The notes beneath the pieces were generated by a model, which did not search any database, was not told the DNA's origin, and saw only the letters and a program-made list of their open reading frames with translations. From contig NZ_LZJF01000085.1 of the NCBI RefSeq assembly GCF_001666835.1, positions 1 to 62,355 on the forward strand: a stretch of 62,355 nt of DNA, written 5' to 3'. Position 1 is the first letter of the stretch. Each line of letters begins with the position of its first letter. This document shows, piece by piece, positions 42,927 through 52,103 of this stretch. The translations under genes were made by a program, and so were the position numbers. Source of the stretch: Mycobacterium sp. E3251. GTDB lineage: Bacteria; Actinomycetota; Actinomycetes; Mycobacteriales; Mycobacteriaceae.

Positions 42927-43003
42927 GGGTCCCAGCCTCCGGCGCACGCCTTGCGGGATCCTCAACGAATTCTTGGAGCCGTCCCTCGATCGCGGTCGGT
43001 GCC

Positions 43004-43009
43004 TATCTT
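43004..43009 (+). promoter_or_regulatory. candidate -10 of a leaderless DUF732 promoter
   Basis: TATCTT fits TAnnnT and ends 7 nt before the ATG at 43017, the spacing expected if transcription begins on the start codon. The bases between (GGTAGGT) do not form a usable ribosome site at the right distance. Confidence 0.4.
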
Positions 43010-43016
43010 GGTAGGT

Positions 43017-43382
43017 ATGAAGGGTGGTCCCGGACGGTGGTCGTCGACGGCGGTGGCGGCCGTGCTGGCCGTCGCCGCGCTGCTTTCCGCGGCCCCGGCG
43101 TCGGCGGATCCACCCGACGACGCGTTCCTGGGGGCCCTGGCGGACAACGGGATCGTGCTGAACGACGACGCCGCGATCTCGATGGCCCGCGCGGTCTGCG
43201 CCGGACGCGACCGAAACCAGAAATCGAGCGTCCTGGCGATGAAGGTGATGAAAGACGCCAACCTCTCGGCGCGGCAAGCCGGGTTCTTCGTCGGCGCTTC
43301 CGTGTCCGCCTACTGCCCGCAATACAAGGGGCAGGGCGACGGTTCGGTGGACTGGCTGAATCCGCTGCCCCCGCTCATGTGA
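43017..43382 (+). CDS. DUF732 secreted protein
   Basis: 121 residues with a signal peptide ending SAAPASAD and a mature DUF732 domain: DDAFLGALADNGIVLNDDAAISMARAVCAGR and QAGFFVGASVSAYCPQY. The two Cys residues are the conserved disulfide pair of the family. DUF732 proteins are small exported helical proteins, frequent in mycobacteria, with unknown function. Divergent from the pterin-synthase-like operon and convergent with wzm. Confidence 0.88.
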   Translation: MKGGPGRWSSTAVAAVLAVAALLSAAPASADPPDDAFLGALADNGIVLNDDAAISMARAVCAGRDRNQKSSVLAMKVMKDANLSARQAGFFVGASVSAYCPQYKGQGDGSVDWLNPLPPLM

Positions 43383-43396
43383 GCGCTACATCGATT

Positions 43397-43439
43397 GCCC
43401 GGCTCCTCGCGCCGCGTGCGCGGCGCATCGTCGCCGGGC
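43397..43439. terminator. two-tier hairpin between convergent DUF732 gene and wzm
   Basis: An inner stem GCGCCGC/GCGGCGC (43409-43415 with 43420-43426, GTGC loop) is nested in an outer stem GCCCGGC/GCCGGGC (43397-43403 with 43433-43439). There is no U-tract, as in I-shaped mycobacterial terminators. The position between two convergent genes suggests a bidirectional terminator. Confidence 0.5.
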
Positions 43440-44269
43440 TAGACCCAGTACGGCACCCGGGCGCGGTACTGCCGCATCGCGAACGCCGCCAGCACCCAGC
43501 CGACGACCGTTAGCACCCCCACCACGGCCCAGTGCCGCAGCTCCTGATGGGCGCCAAGCAGGGGGGCGCGAACGATGTCGAGATAGTGCAGCAGCGGATT
43601 GAGCTCGACGATCTTCGACCAGCGCCCGGCGCCCTGCTGCCGCAACGTGTCGTCGTTCCAGATGATCGGGGTCATGAAGAACAGCAACTGCACGACGGAG
43701 AACAGCAGCGGGCCGATGTCGCGGTAGCGGGTCGCCAGGATGCCGAAACACAGTGACACCCAAATGCAATTGAGGACGATCAGACCCAGCGCCGGGATCA
43801 CCGACAGATCCGCCCACGACCACGCCTTGGGATAGATGATCGCGATGACGGCGTAGATGACGATGTTGTGCGCGAACAAGATCATCTGCCGCCACACCAG
43901 CCGGTAGACGTGCACGCTCAGCGGCGTCGGCAACTGCTTGATCAGTCCCTCGTTGGCGACGAAGACGTCGGCGCCCTCGAGGATGGCCGCGTTGATGAGG
44001 TTCCAGATGATCAGCCCGAGCGTGACGTACGGCAGGTGCACGGAGAGCTCGAGGTGAAACAGCTTGGAGTACAGGCCACCCATGGCGACGGCGGTGGTGC
44101 CGGTCGCGATGGTGATCCAGAACGGCCCCAGCACCGAGCGGCGGTAGCGCTGCTTGATGTCCTGCCAGCCCAGGTGCAGCCACAACTCGTGCCGACGGAA
44201 GCCGGCCACCAGGTCGGCCCGGGCGCGGGTGAAGGTCCGCGACTGCGCGGCGGCGTCGATGAATGTCAA
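43439..44269 (-). CDS. wzm: ABC-2 type polysaccharide exporter permease Wzm (RfbD)
   Basis: Membrane permease of the O-antigen-type ABC transporter, proposed to export lipid-linked galactan across the inner membrane. 276 residues, six spans, with the family's QDIKQRYRRSVLGPFWITI motif and the FFMTPIIW segment. The start is TTG at 44269 in a TTGA overlap with the glfT1 stop; no ATG or GTG fits, and the N-terminus (FIDAAAQSRT) matches the orthologue Rv3783. Last gene of the operon from 48524. Confidence 0.93.
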   Translation of the reverse strand: MTFIDAAAQSRTFTRARADLVAGFRRHELWLHLGWQDIKQRYRRSVLGPFWITIATGTTAVAMGGLYSKLFHLELSVHLPYVTLGLIIWNLINAAILEGADVFVANEGLIKQLPTPLSVHVYRLVWRQMILFAHNIVIYAVIAIIYPKAWSWADLSVIPALGLIVLNCIWVSLCFGILATRYRDIGPLLFSVVQLLFFMTPIIWNDDTLRQQGAGRWSKIVELNPLLHYLDIVRAPLLGAHQELRHWAVVGVLTVVGWVLAAFAMRQYRARVPYWV

Positions 44270-45180
44270 GTGGAGTCTCCCGGTTTGCCGAACTGCTCCC
44301 GACGCCCCAAGCGGCGCAACCGAATCCACTCGGACAGCCCCTTGGGGTCGCGGCGGGTGATCAGGAAGTACCAGCCGAACCGAACCCATTCCTGGGGCAG
44401 CAGCTTGCGCAGGCCCGGTTGGGACAGCAGGTAGCCGCGGTTGCGATAGGTGTAGAACCGCTTAGTCGGATTGTCGGGGTACTGGGTGTGCATGCGGCCG
44501 CCCAGAATCGGGCGGAACTCGTCGGATCCGCAGGGATGCAAGTAGATCGCGTCCAGGCAGGTGCCGAATGGTAGGCCGGACCGAACCAGCCTGCGATGCA
44601 ACTCCACCTCGTCGCCGCGGATGAACAGCCGCATGTCCGGGACGCCGACCGCATCCAGGGTGGACGCCCGGAACAGCGCGCCGTTGAACAGCGACGCGAT
44701 CCCGGGCAACAGGTCCTGTCCCGGTTCGGTGCGCAATTCGCTTGCGCGCCTGCGCCATACCAGGCCACGGCGCAACGGGAACGCCAGCCGTTCCGGGTCG
44801 TCGGAGTTGCACACCATCGGCGAGACTTCGGCCAGGCCGTGCTTTTCGGCGCAGGCCAGCAGCGTGGCCAGCACGCGGGAGTCCTGCGGCCGACCGTCGT
44901 CGTCGGCGAGCCACACCCAATCGGCGCCCTGCGCCAGCGCGTGCAGCATGCCGAGCGCGAAACCCCCCGCACCGCCGAGATTTCGGCGGGAGGGCAGGTA
45001 CGTCGTCGAGATCGGCTGGGCCGCAACCAGTTCGCGGATGCGGGCGTCGGCGCCACCGTCGTTGTCGACGACGATCAGATGATCCGGCAGCCGGGTCTGC
45101 GCGCTGAGCGTGTCCAGCGACTTGGCGAGTTCGTCGGCGCGCCGGTGCGTGACCACGACGGCGATGATGGATTCACTCAT
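44266..45180 (-). CDS. glfT1: galactofuranosyltransferase GlfT1
   Basis: GT2-family priming galactofuranosyltransferase that adds the first two or three Galf residues to decaprenyl-PP-GlcNAc-Rha before GlfT2 takes over. 304 residues, the same length as Rv3782. N-terminal IIAVVVTHRRADEL nucleotide fold, IVVDNDGG, LGGAGGFALG, and the metal-binding WLADDDGRPQD. ATG at 45180 lies 8 nt inside the wzt end; the stop shares TTGA with wzm. Confidence 0.95.
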   Translation of the reverse strand: MSESIIAVVVTHRRADELAKSLDTLSAQTRLPDHLIVVDNDGGADARIRELVAAQPISTTYLPSRRNLGGAGGFALGMLHALAQGADWVWLADDDGRPQDSRVLATLLACAEKHGLAEVSPMVCNSDDPERLAFPLRRGLVWRRRASELRTEPGQDLLPGIASLFNGALFRASTLDAVGVPDMRLFIRGDEVELHRRLVRSGLPFGTCLDAIYLHPCGSDEFRPILGGRMHTQYPDNPTKRFYTYRNRGYLLSQPGLRKLLPQEWVRFGWYFLITRRDPKGLSEWIRLRRLGRREQFGKPGDST

Positions 45181-46012
45181 CCCCGGATGCGCTCTGCGAC
45201 AGCGGTTCGTCGGTGCGGCCCTGCAGGCGGGTCTCATCCAGTACTTCGCGCACGTGCCGGGCCGCGTCCTCGCCCTCGTAGGCGCGCACCACGTCTTCAA
45301 TGTCACCGGCCTGGCGAATGACTCCGTGGTCGATCCACATCGCGGTCTTGCACAACCGGGCCAGGAACTCGTTGGAATGGCTGGCGAACACCAGGATTCC
45401 GGACCGCTCGACCAGGCCCTGCAGCCGCGACTGTGCCTTCTTCAGGAAGTCGGCGTCGACCGCGCCGATCCCTTCGTCGAGCAGCAGTATCTCGGGGTCG
45501 ATGCTGGTGACGACGCCCATCGCGAGGCGGACCCGCATCCCGGTGGAGTAGGTCCGCAGCGGCATCGACAGGTAGTCACCCAGCTCGGTGAACTCGGCGA
45601 TCTCGTCGACCTTGGCCAGCATCTGCTTGCGGGTCTGCCCGAGGAACAGCCCGCGGATGATGATGTTCTCGTAACCGGAGATCTCCGGGTCCATGCCGAC
45701 ACCCAGATCGAAGACCGGTGCGACCCGGCCGGTGACCGTCGCCCAGCCGCGGGTTGGTTCGTAGATGCCCGAAAGCAGGCGCAGCAGAGTCGATTTGCCG
45801 GCCCCGTTGTGACCGACCAGACCCACCCGGTCGCCCAGCTCGAGCGACATGGTGATGTCGCGCAACGCCTCGACGACGACCACGTTGGAGCTGTTGCGGC
45901 CGATCGTGCCGCCCGCCTTGCCCAGGAAGGCTTTCTTCAGGGAGCGCGACTTCGCGTCGAAAATGGGGAATTCCACCCACGCGTTGTGCGTCTCGATGTG
46001 AGGACCCGCCAC
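45173..46012 (-). CDS. wzt: ABC transporter ATPase Wzt (RfbE)
   Basis: Cytosolic ATPase partner of Wzm. 279 residues: Walker A GHNGAGKST, signature YSTGMRVRLAMG, Walker B ILLLDEGIGAVD and the switch His in FASHSNE. It has no C-terminal carbohydrate-recognition domain, as expected for a transporter coupled to synthesis. GTG start at 46012, 10 nt after the bpa stop. Orthologue of Rv3781. Confidence 0.95.
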   Translation of the reverse strand: MAGPHIETHNAWVEFPIFDAKSRSLKKAFLGKAGGTIGRNSSNVVVVEALRDITMSLELGDRVGLVGHNGAGKSTLLRLLSGIYEPTRGWATVTGRVAPVFDLGVGMDPEISGYENIIIRGLFLGQTRKQMLAKVDEIAEFTELGDYLSMPLRTYSTGMRVRLAMGVVTSIDPEILLLDEGIGAVDADFLKKAQSRLQGLVERSGILVFASHSNEFLARLCKTAMWIDHGVIRQAGDIEDVVRAYEGEDAARHVREVLDETRLQGRTDEPLSQSASGDE

Positions 46013-46022
46013 CGTGCTTCGC

Positions 46023-46529
46023 TTACAGGTACTGACCGTGCCCGGACGCGCCCGGCTTGCCTACGCCGGGGGGCAGCGCGCCCTGGCGCATGTTCTCCAG
46101 CTGCGCGCGGGCGGCCATCTGCTGGGCGAACAGCGCCGTCTGGATGCCGTGGAACAGCCCCTCCAGCCAGCCGACCAGCTGGGCCTGGGCGATGCGCAAT
46201 TCCGCGTCCGACGGCGCCGAGTCCTCGTTGAACGGCAGGGTGAGGCGGTCGAGCTCGTCGCGCAGTTCCGGTGCCAGGCCCTCTTCGAGCTCGCGAATGC
46301 TGGTCGCGTGGATCTCGCGCAGGCGGTTGCGGCTGGCCTCGTCGAGCGGTGCGGCACGCACCTCCTCAAGGAGTTGCTTGATCATCGTCCCGATGCGCAT
46401 CACCTTGGCGGGCTGCTCAACCAGATCGGTCAGGGAGCGCTCGTCGGAGTCGTCCTCCGCCACCGCCGTGGTCCGCGGGTCGACGCCGCCGATGATCTCG
46501 ATGTCATCGTCGTCGTTGCGGGTAGTCAA
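46023..46529 (-). CDS. bpa: bacterial proteasome activator Bpa (PafE)
   Basis: Non-ATPase ring-shaped activator that opens the mycobacterial 20S proteasome and feeds it unfolded or Pup-independent substrates such as HspR. 168 residues: acidic disordered N-terminus, four-helix core (KVMRIGTMIKQLLEEVR, IRELEEGLAPELRDELDRL, AQLVGWLEGLFHGIQ), Gly-rich linker, and the exact C-terminal proteasome-docking motif GQYL. Orthologue of Rv3780. Embedded in the wzm/wzt/glfT1 operon, 21 nt after the GT-C gene. Confidence 0.95.
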   Translation of the reverse strand: MTTRNDDDDIEIIGGVDPRTTAVAEDDSDERSLTDLVEQPAKVMRIGTMIKQLLEEVRAAPLDEASRNRLREIHATSIRELEEGLAPELRDELDRLTLPFNEDSAPSDAELRIAQAQLVGWLEGLFHGIQTALFAQQMAARAQLENMRQGALPPGVGKPGASGHGQYL

Positions 46530-46550
46530 TCCATCACCATCCTTTGCGGA

Positions 46551-48524
46551 CTAAGAGTGCGGCGCCGCGCCGCTTCCGCGCCATTCGTAGATTCGGGCTC
46601 CACCATTGTCGTAGATCAGCGCCCACGACTTCGATTTATCCAGTGACACTAGTCCGTCGGGTACGGCGAAGCCCCGGACCGTCGGCGTGCTGGTGTAGAT
46701 GTACCGGATATTGAGCGCCTTAATCGCCTCGACCACCCGCGGATCGGACTCGCCCTTGCGGGCTCCGGTCCAGAAGATGTAGCGGTTGGGTCCGGGGCCC
46801 ATTTGCTGCGGGTAGTCGTAGTGGGTCCACAGCGGGTGCAGGTCGGCGACGGCGTACATCCAGGCGGTTCCGTCGGTGTTGGCGTTGCCGATCACGGTGG
46901 TGTGCGCGCCCGGAAGCGTGGCCAGGTAGGCCATCGCCATCAGGTCGCGTTGGTCGATCATCACCGAGTCGTACTTGTCGCCGAACAGAACCAGGTGCCG
47001 ATAGAAGTAGTGGCGGGCGGTGAAGACGGTCGTCGCCAGCAACAGCACGGCCGTGGCCGCGGTCCACGCCGGCGCGGGTGACGGTCGGGACCGGTCGGCG
47101 ACTCGTTTGGCGCCGGCGACCACCCCGGTGACGATCACGAACAACGCGACGCCGACCATAGGTTGCAGCAGCAGAGTGATGGCCGCCGAGATCCGGCGCG
47201 GGTCCTTGTAGAAAAACTCCCCGAACGCCCCGGCCAGCGCGCCGAGTGGGCCGCCCAGCGGTGTTCCCGCGTCGACGTCCACCACCACCAACAACAGCCA
47301 GACGGCCAGCGGCCACCAGATCTTCTTGTAGGCGAAGAGGATCCCGCCGAGGATCGCCAGCGACATGAGCCCGTACTGGTAGGGGAAGTCGTTGAGATGA
47401 CGCGAGTGCTGGAAGACGGCGTCGAACAGGCCCCGCTTCTTGCTGAGGTGGGTCAGGAACGAGTGCCCGGCGATGATGTCTTCCTGCTGCCGCACGCTGA
47501 TGAACTGCGGCAACAGGATCAGCCCGGTGGCCGTCGTCACGCCGGCGACCGTCACGGCGTCGGCGACCCGGCCGCGCACCGGGCGCCGCAGCACGTCCAG
47601 CAACCACCAGGCCACCACGAACAGCACGACGATGAACCCGCCGGTCAGGTGGACCGACATCACCCCCACGAAGGCCAGCACCGCCACCGGGATGCGGTCG
47701 CGGTGCCGCAGCGTCGAGGCGATCAGCACGAACGTCGGGATGGCGACCCCGTAGGCCGCCAGGTTGGGCATCGCGGCGACGCCGAACTCGACGTAGGGGA
47801 GGGCGGTGAACGACGCCGACAGCGCGGCGGCGGTGGCGGCCGCGGCGGCGGTGCGCCATTCACACCAGGTCCCGCGCATCAACCGCCAGGTCAGCATCGC
47901 CGCGCTGGTGGGAAACAGCCAGACCGAGGCCGCCACCGAGCTCACCGTGTAGCCGGTGGTGGGCGCCGCCCCGGTGAGCTGACAGAAAACCGCGGTCAGG
48001 GCGTGGAACACCGACGGGTAGTACAGCGTCTGGTGCGTTTCGACGTTGCGCAGCTCGCCCATGTGCGTCGACGACGCCTGCCCGGTGTCGAGGATGAACC
48101 GCACCTCGTTGGCGTGCCAGACCGCGTCCCAGGTGCTGGGGATGGTCTGCCAATGCGCACCCAGACCGCGATAGGCCGCCCACATGATCAGCAGCGACCC
48201 GAGCAGCACCCCGGCCGCCACCGTCACCGCCGGCCACCGGCCGATCCCGCGGGCCTCCGCCTCGACGTCGCGGTAGCGGCCGACCAGCAACTGCAGGACC
48301 GTCATCAGCAGGCACACCCCGACCAGCGTCGCCAGCGCCGTCCAGCCGTTCCACGGGATTCCGACCGCGCCGAACGGGATGATCGCCAACGCGATCGCGC
48401 CGTAGGTCAGGGCCGGGCCCACCGCGACGGCGACAGGCCAACTGAGCTGACTGATTCGCGCGACGATCGCCCCGGGCGCTATCAGCAAAAACAATGCGAT
48501 CAGCGTTCCGAACCAGAGGCCCAC
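46551..48524 (-). CDS. GT-C membrane glycosyltransferase (Rv3779 type)
   Basis: 657-residue polytopic membrane protein, about 12 spans with a C-terminal extracytoplasmic domain. Its orthologue Rv3779 was reported to form polyprenyl-phospho-mannose for lipomannan and PIM synthesis. The acidic loop after span three (SIPSTWDAVWHANEVRFIL, written here as two parts: PSTWDAVWHANEV and RFILDTGQ) is a plausible GT-C catalytic loop. GTG at 48524 (GLWFGTLIALFLLIAPG) was chosen, since longer forms would run into the divergent gene's promoter. First gene of the operon down to wzm. Confidence 0.85.
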   Translation of the reverse strand: MGLWFGTLIALFLLIAPGAIVARISQLSWPVAVAVGPALTYGAIALAIIPFGAVGIPWNGWTALATLVGVCLLMTVLQLLVGRYRDVEAEARGIGRWPAVTVAAGVLLGSLLIMWAAYRGLGAHWQTIPSTWDAVWHANEVRFILDTGQASSTHMGELRNVETHQTLYYPSVFHALTAVFCQLTGAAPTTGYTVSSVAASVWLFPTSAAMLTWRLMRGTWCEWRTAAAAATAAALSASFTALPYVEFGVAAMPNLAAYGVAIPTFVLIASTLRHRDRIPVAVLAFVGVMSVHLTGGFIVVLFVVAWWLLDVLRRPVRGRVADAVTVAGVTTATGLILLPQFISVRQQEDIIAGHSFLTHLSKKRGLFDAVFQHSRHLNDFPYQYGLMSLAILGGILFAYKKIWWPLAVWLLLVVVDVDAGTPLGGPLGALAGAFGEFFYKDPRRISAAITLLLQPMVGVALFVIVTGVVAGAKRVADRSRPSPAPAWTAATAVLLLATTVFTARHYFYRHLVLFGDKYDSVMIDQRDLMAMAYLATLPGAHTTVIGNANTDGTAWMYAVADLHPLWTHYDYPQQMGPGPNRYIFWTGARKGESDPRVVEAIKALNIRYIYTSTPTVRGFAVPDGLVSLDKSKSWALIYDNGGARIYEWRGSGAAPHS

Positions 48525-48642
48525 TCGACTAGTATGGCTGGCCGGGTGTCCTGCCTCGGGAAGCCACCGGCCGGCTTGAAGCTGTATGGCACCCGCTACG
48601 GTCACAGTTTCGCGGAAATGCGCAAGCTCTAAGGTGGCTGGC

Positions 48643-49839
48643 ATGGCTTACGACGTCGCCCGGGTGCGCGGACTGCATCCGTCGCTGGGTGACGGGTGGG
48701 TGCACTTCGACGCGCCGGCCGGGATGCTCATCCCCGATTCCGTCGCGACCACCGTTTCGACCGCCTTCCGCAGGTCCAGCGCCACCACGGCGGGCGCCCA
48801 CCCGTCCGCGCAGCGCAGCGCCGCCATCCTGGAGGCGGCGCGGGCGGCGGTGGCCGACCTCTTCAACGTCGACCCGGCGGGCGTGGTGCTCGGGGCCGAC
48901 CGCGCCATCCTGCTGTCGGCGCTGGCCGAGGCGTCGTCGTCGCGCGCCGGGCTGGGCTACGAGGTGGTCGTCAGCCGCCTCGACGACGAGGCGAACATCG
49001 CCCCGTGGCTGCGGGCTGCGCACCGCTACGGCGCCAAGGTGAAGTGGGCCGAGATCGACATCGAGACCGGCGAGCTGCCGACCTGGCAGTGGGAGGGTCT
49101 GATCGGGAAGTCGACCAGGCTGGTGGCCGTCGCATCCGCGTCCGCGACGCTGGGCACGGTCACCGACCTGCGAGCCATGACCAAGCTGGTGCACGACGTG
49201 GGCGGGCTGGTCGTGGTCGATCATTCCGCCGCGGCGCCGTACCGGTTGCTCGACGTCAAGGAGAGCGACGCCGACGTGGTGGCGGTGAACGCCCTGGCGT
49301 GGGGCGGTCCGCCGATCGGCGCGGTGGTGTTCCGCGATCCGGCGCTGCTCAACTCGTTCAGCTCCATCTCGACGGACCCCAAGGCGACCGGCGCGGCGCG
49401 GCTCGAGATCGGCGCGCACCAGTTCGGTCTGCTCGCCGGGGTGGTCGCCAGCATCGAGTACCTGGCCGCACTCGACGAGTCCGCCCGCGGTAGCCGCCGC
49501 GAACGCCTGTCGGTGTCGATGCAATCGGCCAGCCTCTACCTGAACCGGATCTTCGATTACCTCATGGTGTCGCTGCGGTCGTTGCCGTTGGTCATGGTGA
49601 TCGGCCGTCCGGAGGTGCGGATCCCCGTGGTCAGCTTCGCCTTGAACGGCGTGCCCGCCGAACGGGTGGTGCAGCGGCTGGCGGACAACGGAATCCTGGC
49701 CGTCACCAACGAGAATTCCCGCGCGCTCGACGTGCTGGGCGTCAACGACATCGGCGGCGCGGTCACCGTCGGGCTCGCGCACTATTCGACGACGGCCGAG
49801 GTGGACCAGTTGGTCCGCGCGCTGGCCTCCCTGGGCTGA
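48643..49839 (+). CDS. class V aminotransferase/cysteine desulfurase-like protein lacking the PLP lysine
   Basis: 398 residues with fold-type I, class V organisation ([14 protein letters not shown] start, [25 protein letters not shown] with the cofactor Asp and His). Where active members have SGHKxxGPxG, this protein reads [11 protein letters not shown], so the Schiff-base lysine is absent. It is therefore probably not a working desulfurase; a regulatory, binding or non-PLP role is more likely. Annotated in M. tuberculosis as Rv3778c. AAGGTGG precedes the ATG; divergent from the GT-C operon. Confidence 0.85.
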   Translation: MAYDVARVRGLHPSLGDGWVHFDAPAGMLIPDSVATTVSTAFRRSSATTAGAHPSAQRSAAILEAARAAVADLFNVDPAGVVLGADRAILLSALAEASSSRAGLGYEVVVSRLDDEANIAPWLRAAHRYGAKVKWAEIDIETGELPTWQWEGLIGKSTRLVAVASASATLGTVTDLRAMTKLVHDVGGLVVVDHSAAAPYRLLDVKESDADVVAVNALAWGGPPIGAVVFRDPALLNSFSSISTDPKATGAARLEIGAHQFGLLAGVVASIEYLAALDESARGSRRERLSVSMQSASLYLNRIFDYLMVSLRSLPLVMVIGRPEVRIPVVSFALNGVPAERVVQRLADNGILAVTNENSRALDVLGVNDIGGAVTVGLAHYSTTAEVDQLVRALASLG

Positions 49840-49853
49840 GCTTTCAGGGGCCG

Positions 49854-50831
49854 CTAGACCGTCAGCACGATCTTGCCGGTCACCTTGCTCGACGTCAGCT
49901 GTTGATGTGCCTCCGCGGCCTGCTGGATGGGCATGCGGGCGCCGATGATCGGCCGGACGCGGCCCTCGGCGATCATCGGCCACACCGACCCGATCACCGC
50001 CTGCACGATCTCCGTCTTGCTGTTCGGGCCGGTCACCGGCCGGGCGCGCAGCGTGGTGCCGATGACCCGCGCGCGCTTGCCGAGCAGCTTGGCGATGTTG
50101 AGCTCGCCCTTGATGCCGCCCTGCATGCCGATGATGACCAGCTGCCCGTCGGTCGCCAGAGCGTCGATATTGCGGTCCAGGTAGGCGGCGCCCATGATGT
50201 CCAGGATCACGTCAGCCCCACCGCATTCGCGCAGCCGCTCGACGAAGTCCTCGTCGCGGTAGTTGATGGTGATCTCGGCGCCCAGCTCGCGGCAGAACTC
50301 CAGCTTCTCCACCGAGCCGGCCGTGACGGCCACCCGGACGCCCAGCGCCCGCGCGACCTGGATCGCGTGGCTCCCGATCCCGCTGGCGCCGCCGTGCACC
50401 AGCAGCAGCTGCCCCTTGCCGAGGTGGGCGGTCAGCACCAGGTTCGACCACACCGTGCAGGCCACTTCCGGCAGCCCGGCCGCGTCGACGAGGTCGACTC
50501 CAGAGGGAATCGGCATCACCTGGCCGGCGGGGACGGCGACGTATTCGGCGTATCCGCCGCCGGCCAGCAGCGCGCAAACCTCTTGGCCGACGGGCCAATC
50601 CGAGACGCCGTCGCCGGTTTCCGCGACGACGCCCGACACCTCCATGCCGATGATTTCGCTGGCGCCCGGTGGCGGCGGGTATTTGCCGGCGGCCTGCAGC
50701 AGGTCGGCGCGGTTCACGCCGGCCGCGGTGACCTTGATCAGCACCTCGCCGGGCCCGGCGGACGCGTCTGGGACGTCTTGCCAGGACAGCTGATCGGGGG
50801 ATTCGGCGACTATGGCGCGCATGGTGGCCAC
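49854..50831 (-). CDS. zinc-independent quinone oxidoreductase (MDR family)
   Basis: 325-residue medium-chain dehydrogenase/reductase of the QOR type (Rv3777 orthologue). N-terminal substrate domain with VKVTAAGVNRADLLQAAG-like segment (VTAAGVNRADLLQAAGKYPP), the NADPH-binding HGGASGIGSHAIQVARALG and ADVILDIMGAAYLDRN. There are no zinc cysteines. It likely reduces quinones or enones with NADPH. Single gene between the class V protein (convergent) and tRNA-Ser. Confidence 0.9.
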   Translation of the reverse strand: MATMRAIVAESPDQLSWQDVPDASAGPGEVLIKVTAAGVNRADLLQAAGKYPPPPGASEIIGMEVSGVVAETGDGVSDWPVGQEVCALLAGGGYAEYVAVPAGQVMPIPSGVDLVDAAGLPEVACTVWSNLVLTAHLGKGQLLLVHGGASGIGSHAIQVARALGVRVAVTAGSVEKLEFCRELGAEITINYRDEDFVERLRECGGADVILDIMGAAYLDRNIDALATDGQLVIIGMQGGIKGELNIAKLLGKRARVIGTTLRARPVTGPNSKTEIVQAVIGSVWPMIAEGRVRPIIGARMPIQQAAEAHQQLTSSKVTGKIVLTV

Positions 50832-50859
50832 GCTACCGACCCCCGTTACCCTTACTCGT

Positions 50860-50946
50860 GGTGGCGTGGCAGAGCGGCCTAATGCACTCGCCTTGAAAGC
50901 GAGAGACGGCTAACACCGTCCGGGGGTTCAAATCCCTCCGCCACCG
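50860..50946 (+). tRNA. tRNA-Ser(UGA)
   Basis: Full cloverleaf with the long variable arm of serine tRNAs. The acceptor stem GGTGGCG pairs with CGCCACC; the anticodon stem CTCGC/GCGAG holds loop CTTGAAA with anticodon TGA; the T-arm is GGGGGTTCAAATCCCTC. Discriminator G; CCA is not encoded. Confidence 0.95.
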
Positions 50947-50950
50947 CGTG

Positions 50951-52069
50951 TCAGCCGGCGGGCTGGTGCAGCGTTAGGGCGTAGCGAAGCAGCGCACCGA
51001 CACCGTCGGCCGGTGCGATCCGCTCGTCGGTGCGCACCAGCGACGCCCCGATGGAAACCGCGAACAGGGGCAGCGCCTCGTCGGCCCGCAGCGTCTTGGC
51101 GGGCGCGGCGCCCTGCTCCGACAGCACGTTCTCATTCGGGGCGATCGTCGTCAGCGCCTCGTCGGCGACCACGGTGGCGTCGCCGAGATCGCCGACGATC
51201 AACGTGTCGACCGCGCCCTGGCGCAGCGCGGAGCAGACGGCGTCGAGCCCCTCGGCGGCGAGCCCGGACTGCCGGCCCACCTCGGCGGTGAACCGACCGG
51301 CGGCAGCGTCGATCACCTTCAACCGTCGCTCGACGAAAGCGGCTTCGATGGCCCGCTGCACTTCCTCGTCGTCGTGGCCGCTGTGCCGCGCGCCCACTTG
51401 TAGCTGAATTACCTTGTCGTGCAGCCGATCCGGCAGGGTGGCCAGCAGGTCCGAGCGCGACCGCACCTCGCCGACGATGAAGACCAGCTCGATGGACTTG
51501 TCGTCGACGAGCTGTCCGATCCGGTCGGCGACGGCGCGCACGTTCTTGCGGGCGGCTTCGTCGGTGCGCAGTTGCGGGTCGCCGTATCCGGCAGTTTCTG
51601 CCCCGGCGGCTTTATGCACGGGATAGCCTCCGCCGTCGACTGTTTCCGTTCGCAGCGTGCCGTTGACGTGGGTCGTGATGTCGGCGCCGGTGTGGTCGAC
51701 CACCACCAGCAGATAGTCGGGGTAGTCGAAGCCGAGTTCGACGAGCGGAAGGACGAACGGCAATTCGGAGACCCGGACGACCGCTTCGGCGGTGGGCCGG
51801 GTCAGGTGTTCGTTGAGCAGCACGCCCTCGGCGCTCGCCACCACGCCGCGGCCACTGCGGCCGATCGGCGGACGCAAATCCTGCACGGCACGGCCGATTT
51901 CCTCGGTCACCGCCGCGGGCGCGCCCTGCCGTTCCAGGTCTTCCTTCAGCGCCCGCCATTTGAGGTCGAGCTGAGCTTCGGCGTCGTGGGTGTCGTGCGA
52001 GTCGTCGAAGTAGACCGACGCGAACGGCGCGGGGGCCTCTAGCAGCTTGCGGAAGCGTTCAGAGTCCAT
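50951..52069 (-). CDS. Rv2629/Balon-like ribosome hibernation factor (baeRF family 2)
   Basis: 372 residues, nearly the length of the DosR-regulon protein Rv2629. Family of bacterial proteins related to archaeo-eukaryotic release factor aeRF1: an N-terminal FRKLLEAPAPFASVYFDDSHDT, central YPDYLLVVVDHTGADI and IELVFIVGEVRSRSDLL, and C-terminal VDTLIVGDLGDATVVAD (L7Ae/aeRF-like). Homologue Msmeg1130 and the founding protein Balon bind the ribosomal A site in dormant cells. I see no GGQ peptide-release loop, consistent with hibernation and not termination. A 63-residue gene lies 34 nt upstream on the same strand. Confidence 0.82.
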   Translation of the reverse strand: MDSERFRKLLEAPAPFASVYFDDSHDTHDAEAQLDLKWRALKEDLERQGAPAAVTEEIGRAVQDLRPPIGRSGRGVVASAEGVLLNEHLTRPTAEAVVRVSELPFVLPLVELGFDYPDYLLVVVDHTGADITTHVNGTLRTETVDGGGYPVHKAAGAETAGYGDPQLRTDEAARKNVRAVADRIGQLVDDKSIELVFIVGEVRSRSDLLATLPDRLHDKVIQLQVGARHSGHDDEEVQRAIEAAFVERRLKVIDAAAGRFTAEVGRQSGLAAEGLDAVCSALRQGAVDTLIVGDLGDATVVADEALTTIAPNENVLSEQGAAPAKTLRADEALPLFAVSIGASLVRTDERIAPADGVGALLRYALTLHQPAG

Positions 52070-52103
52070 GTCTTTGGGTGCCCGACGAGGCGGGCCGCAA
52101 ACA

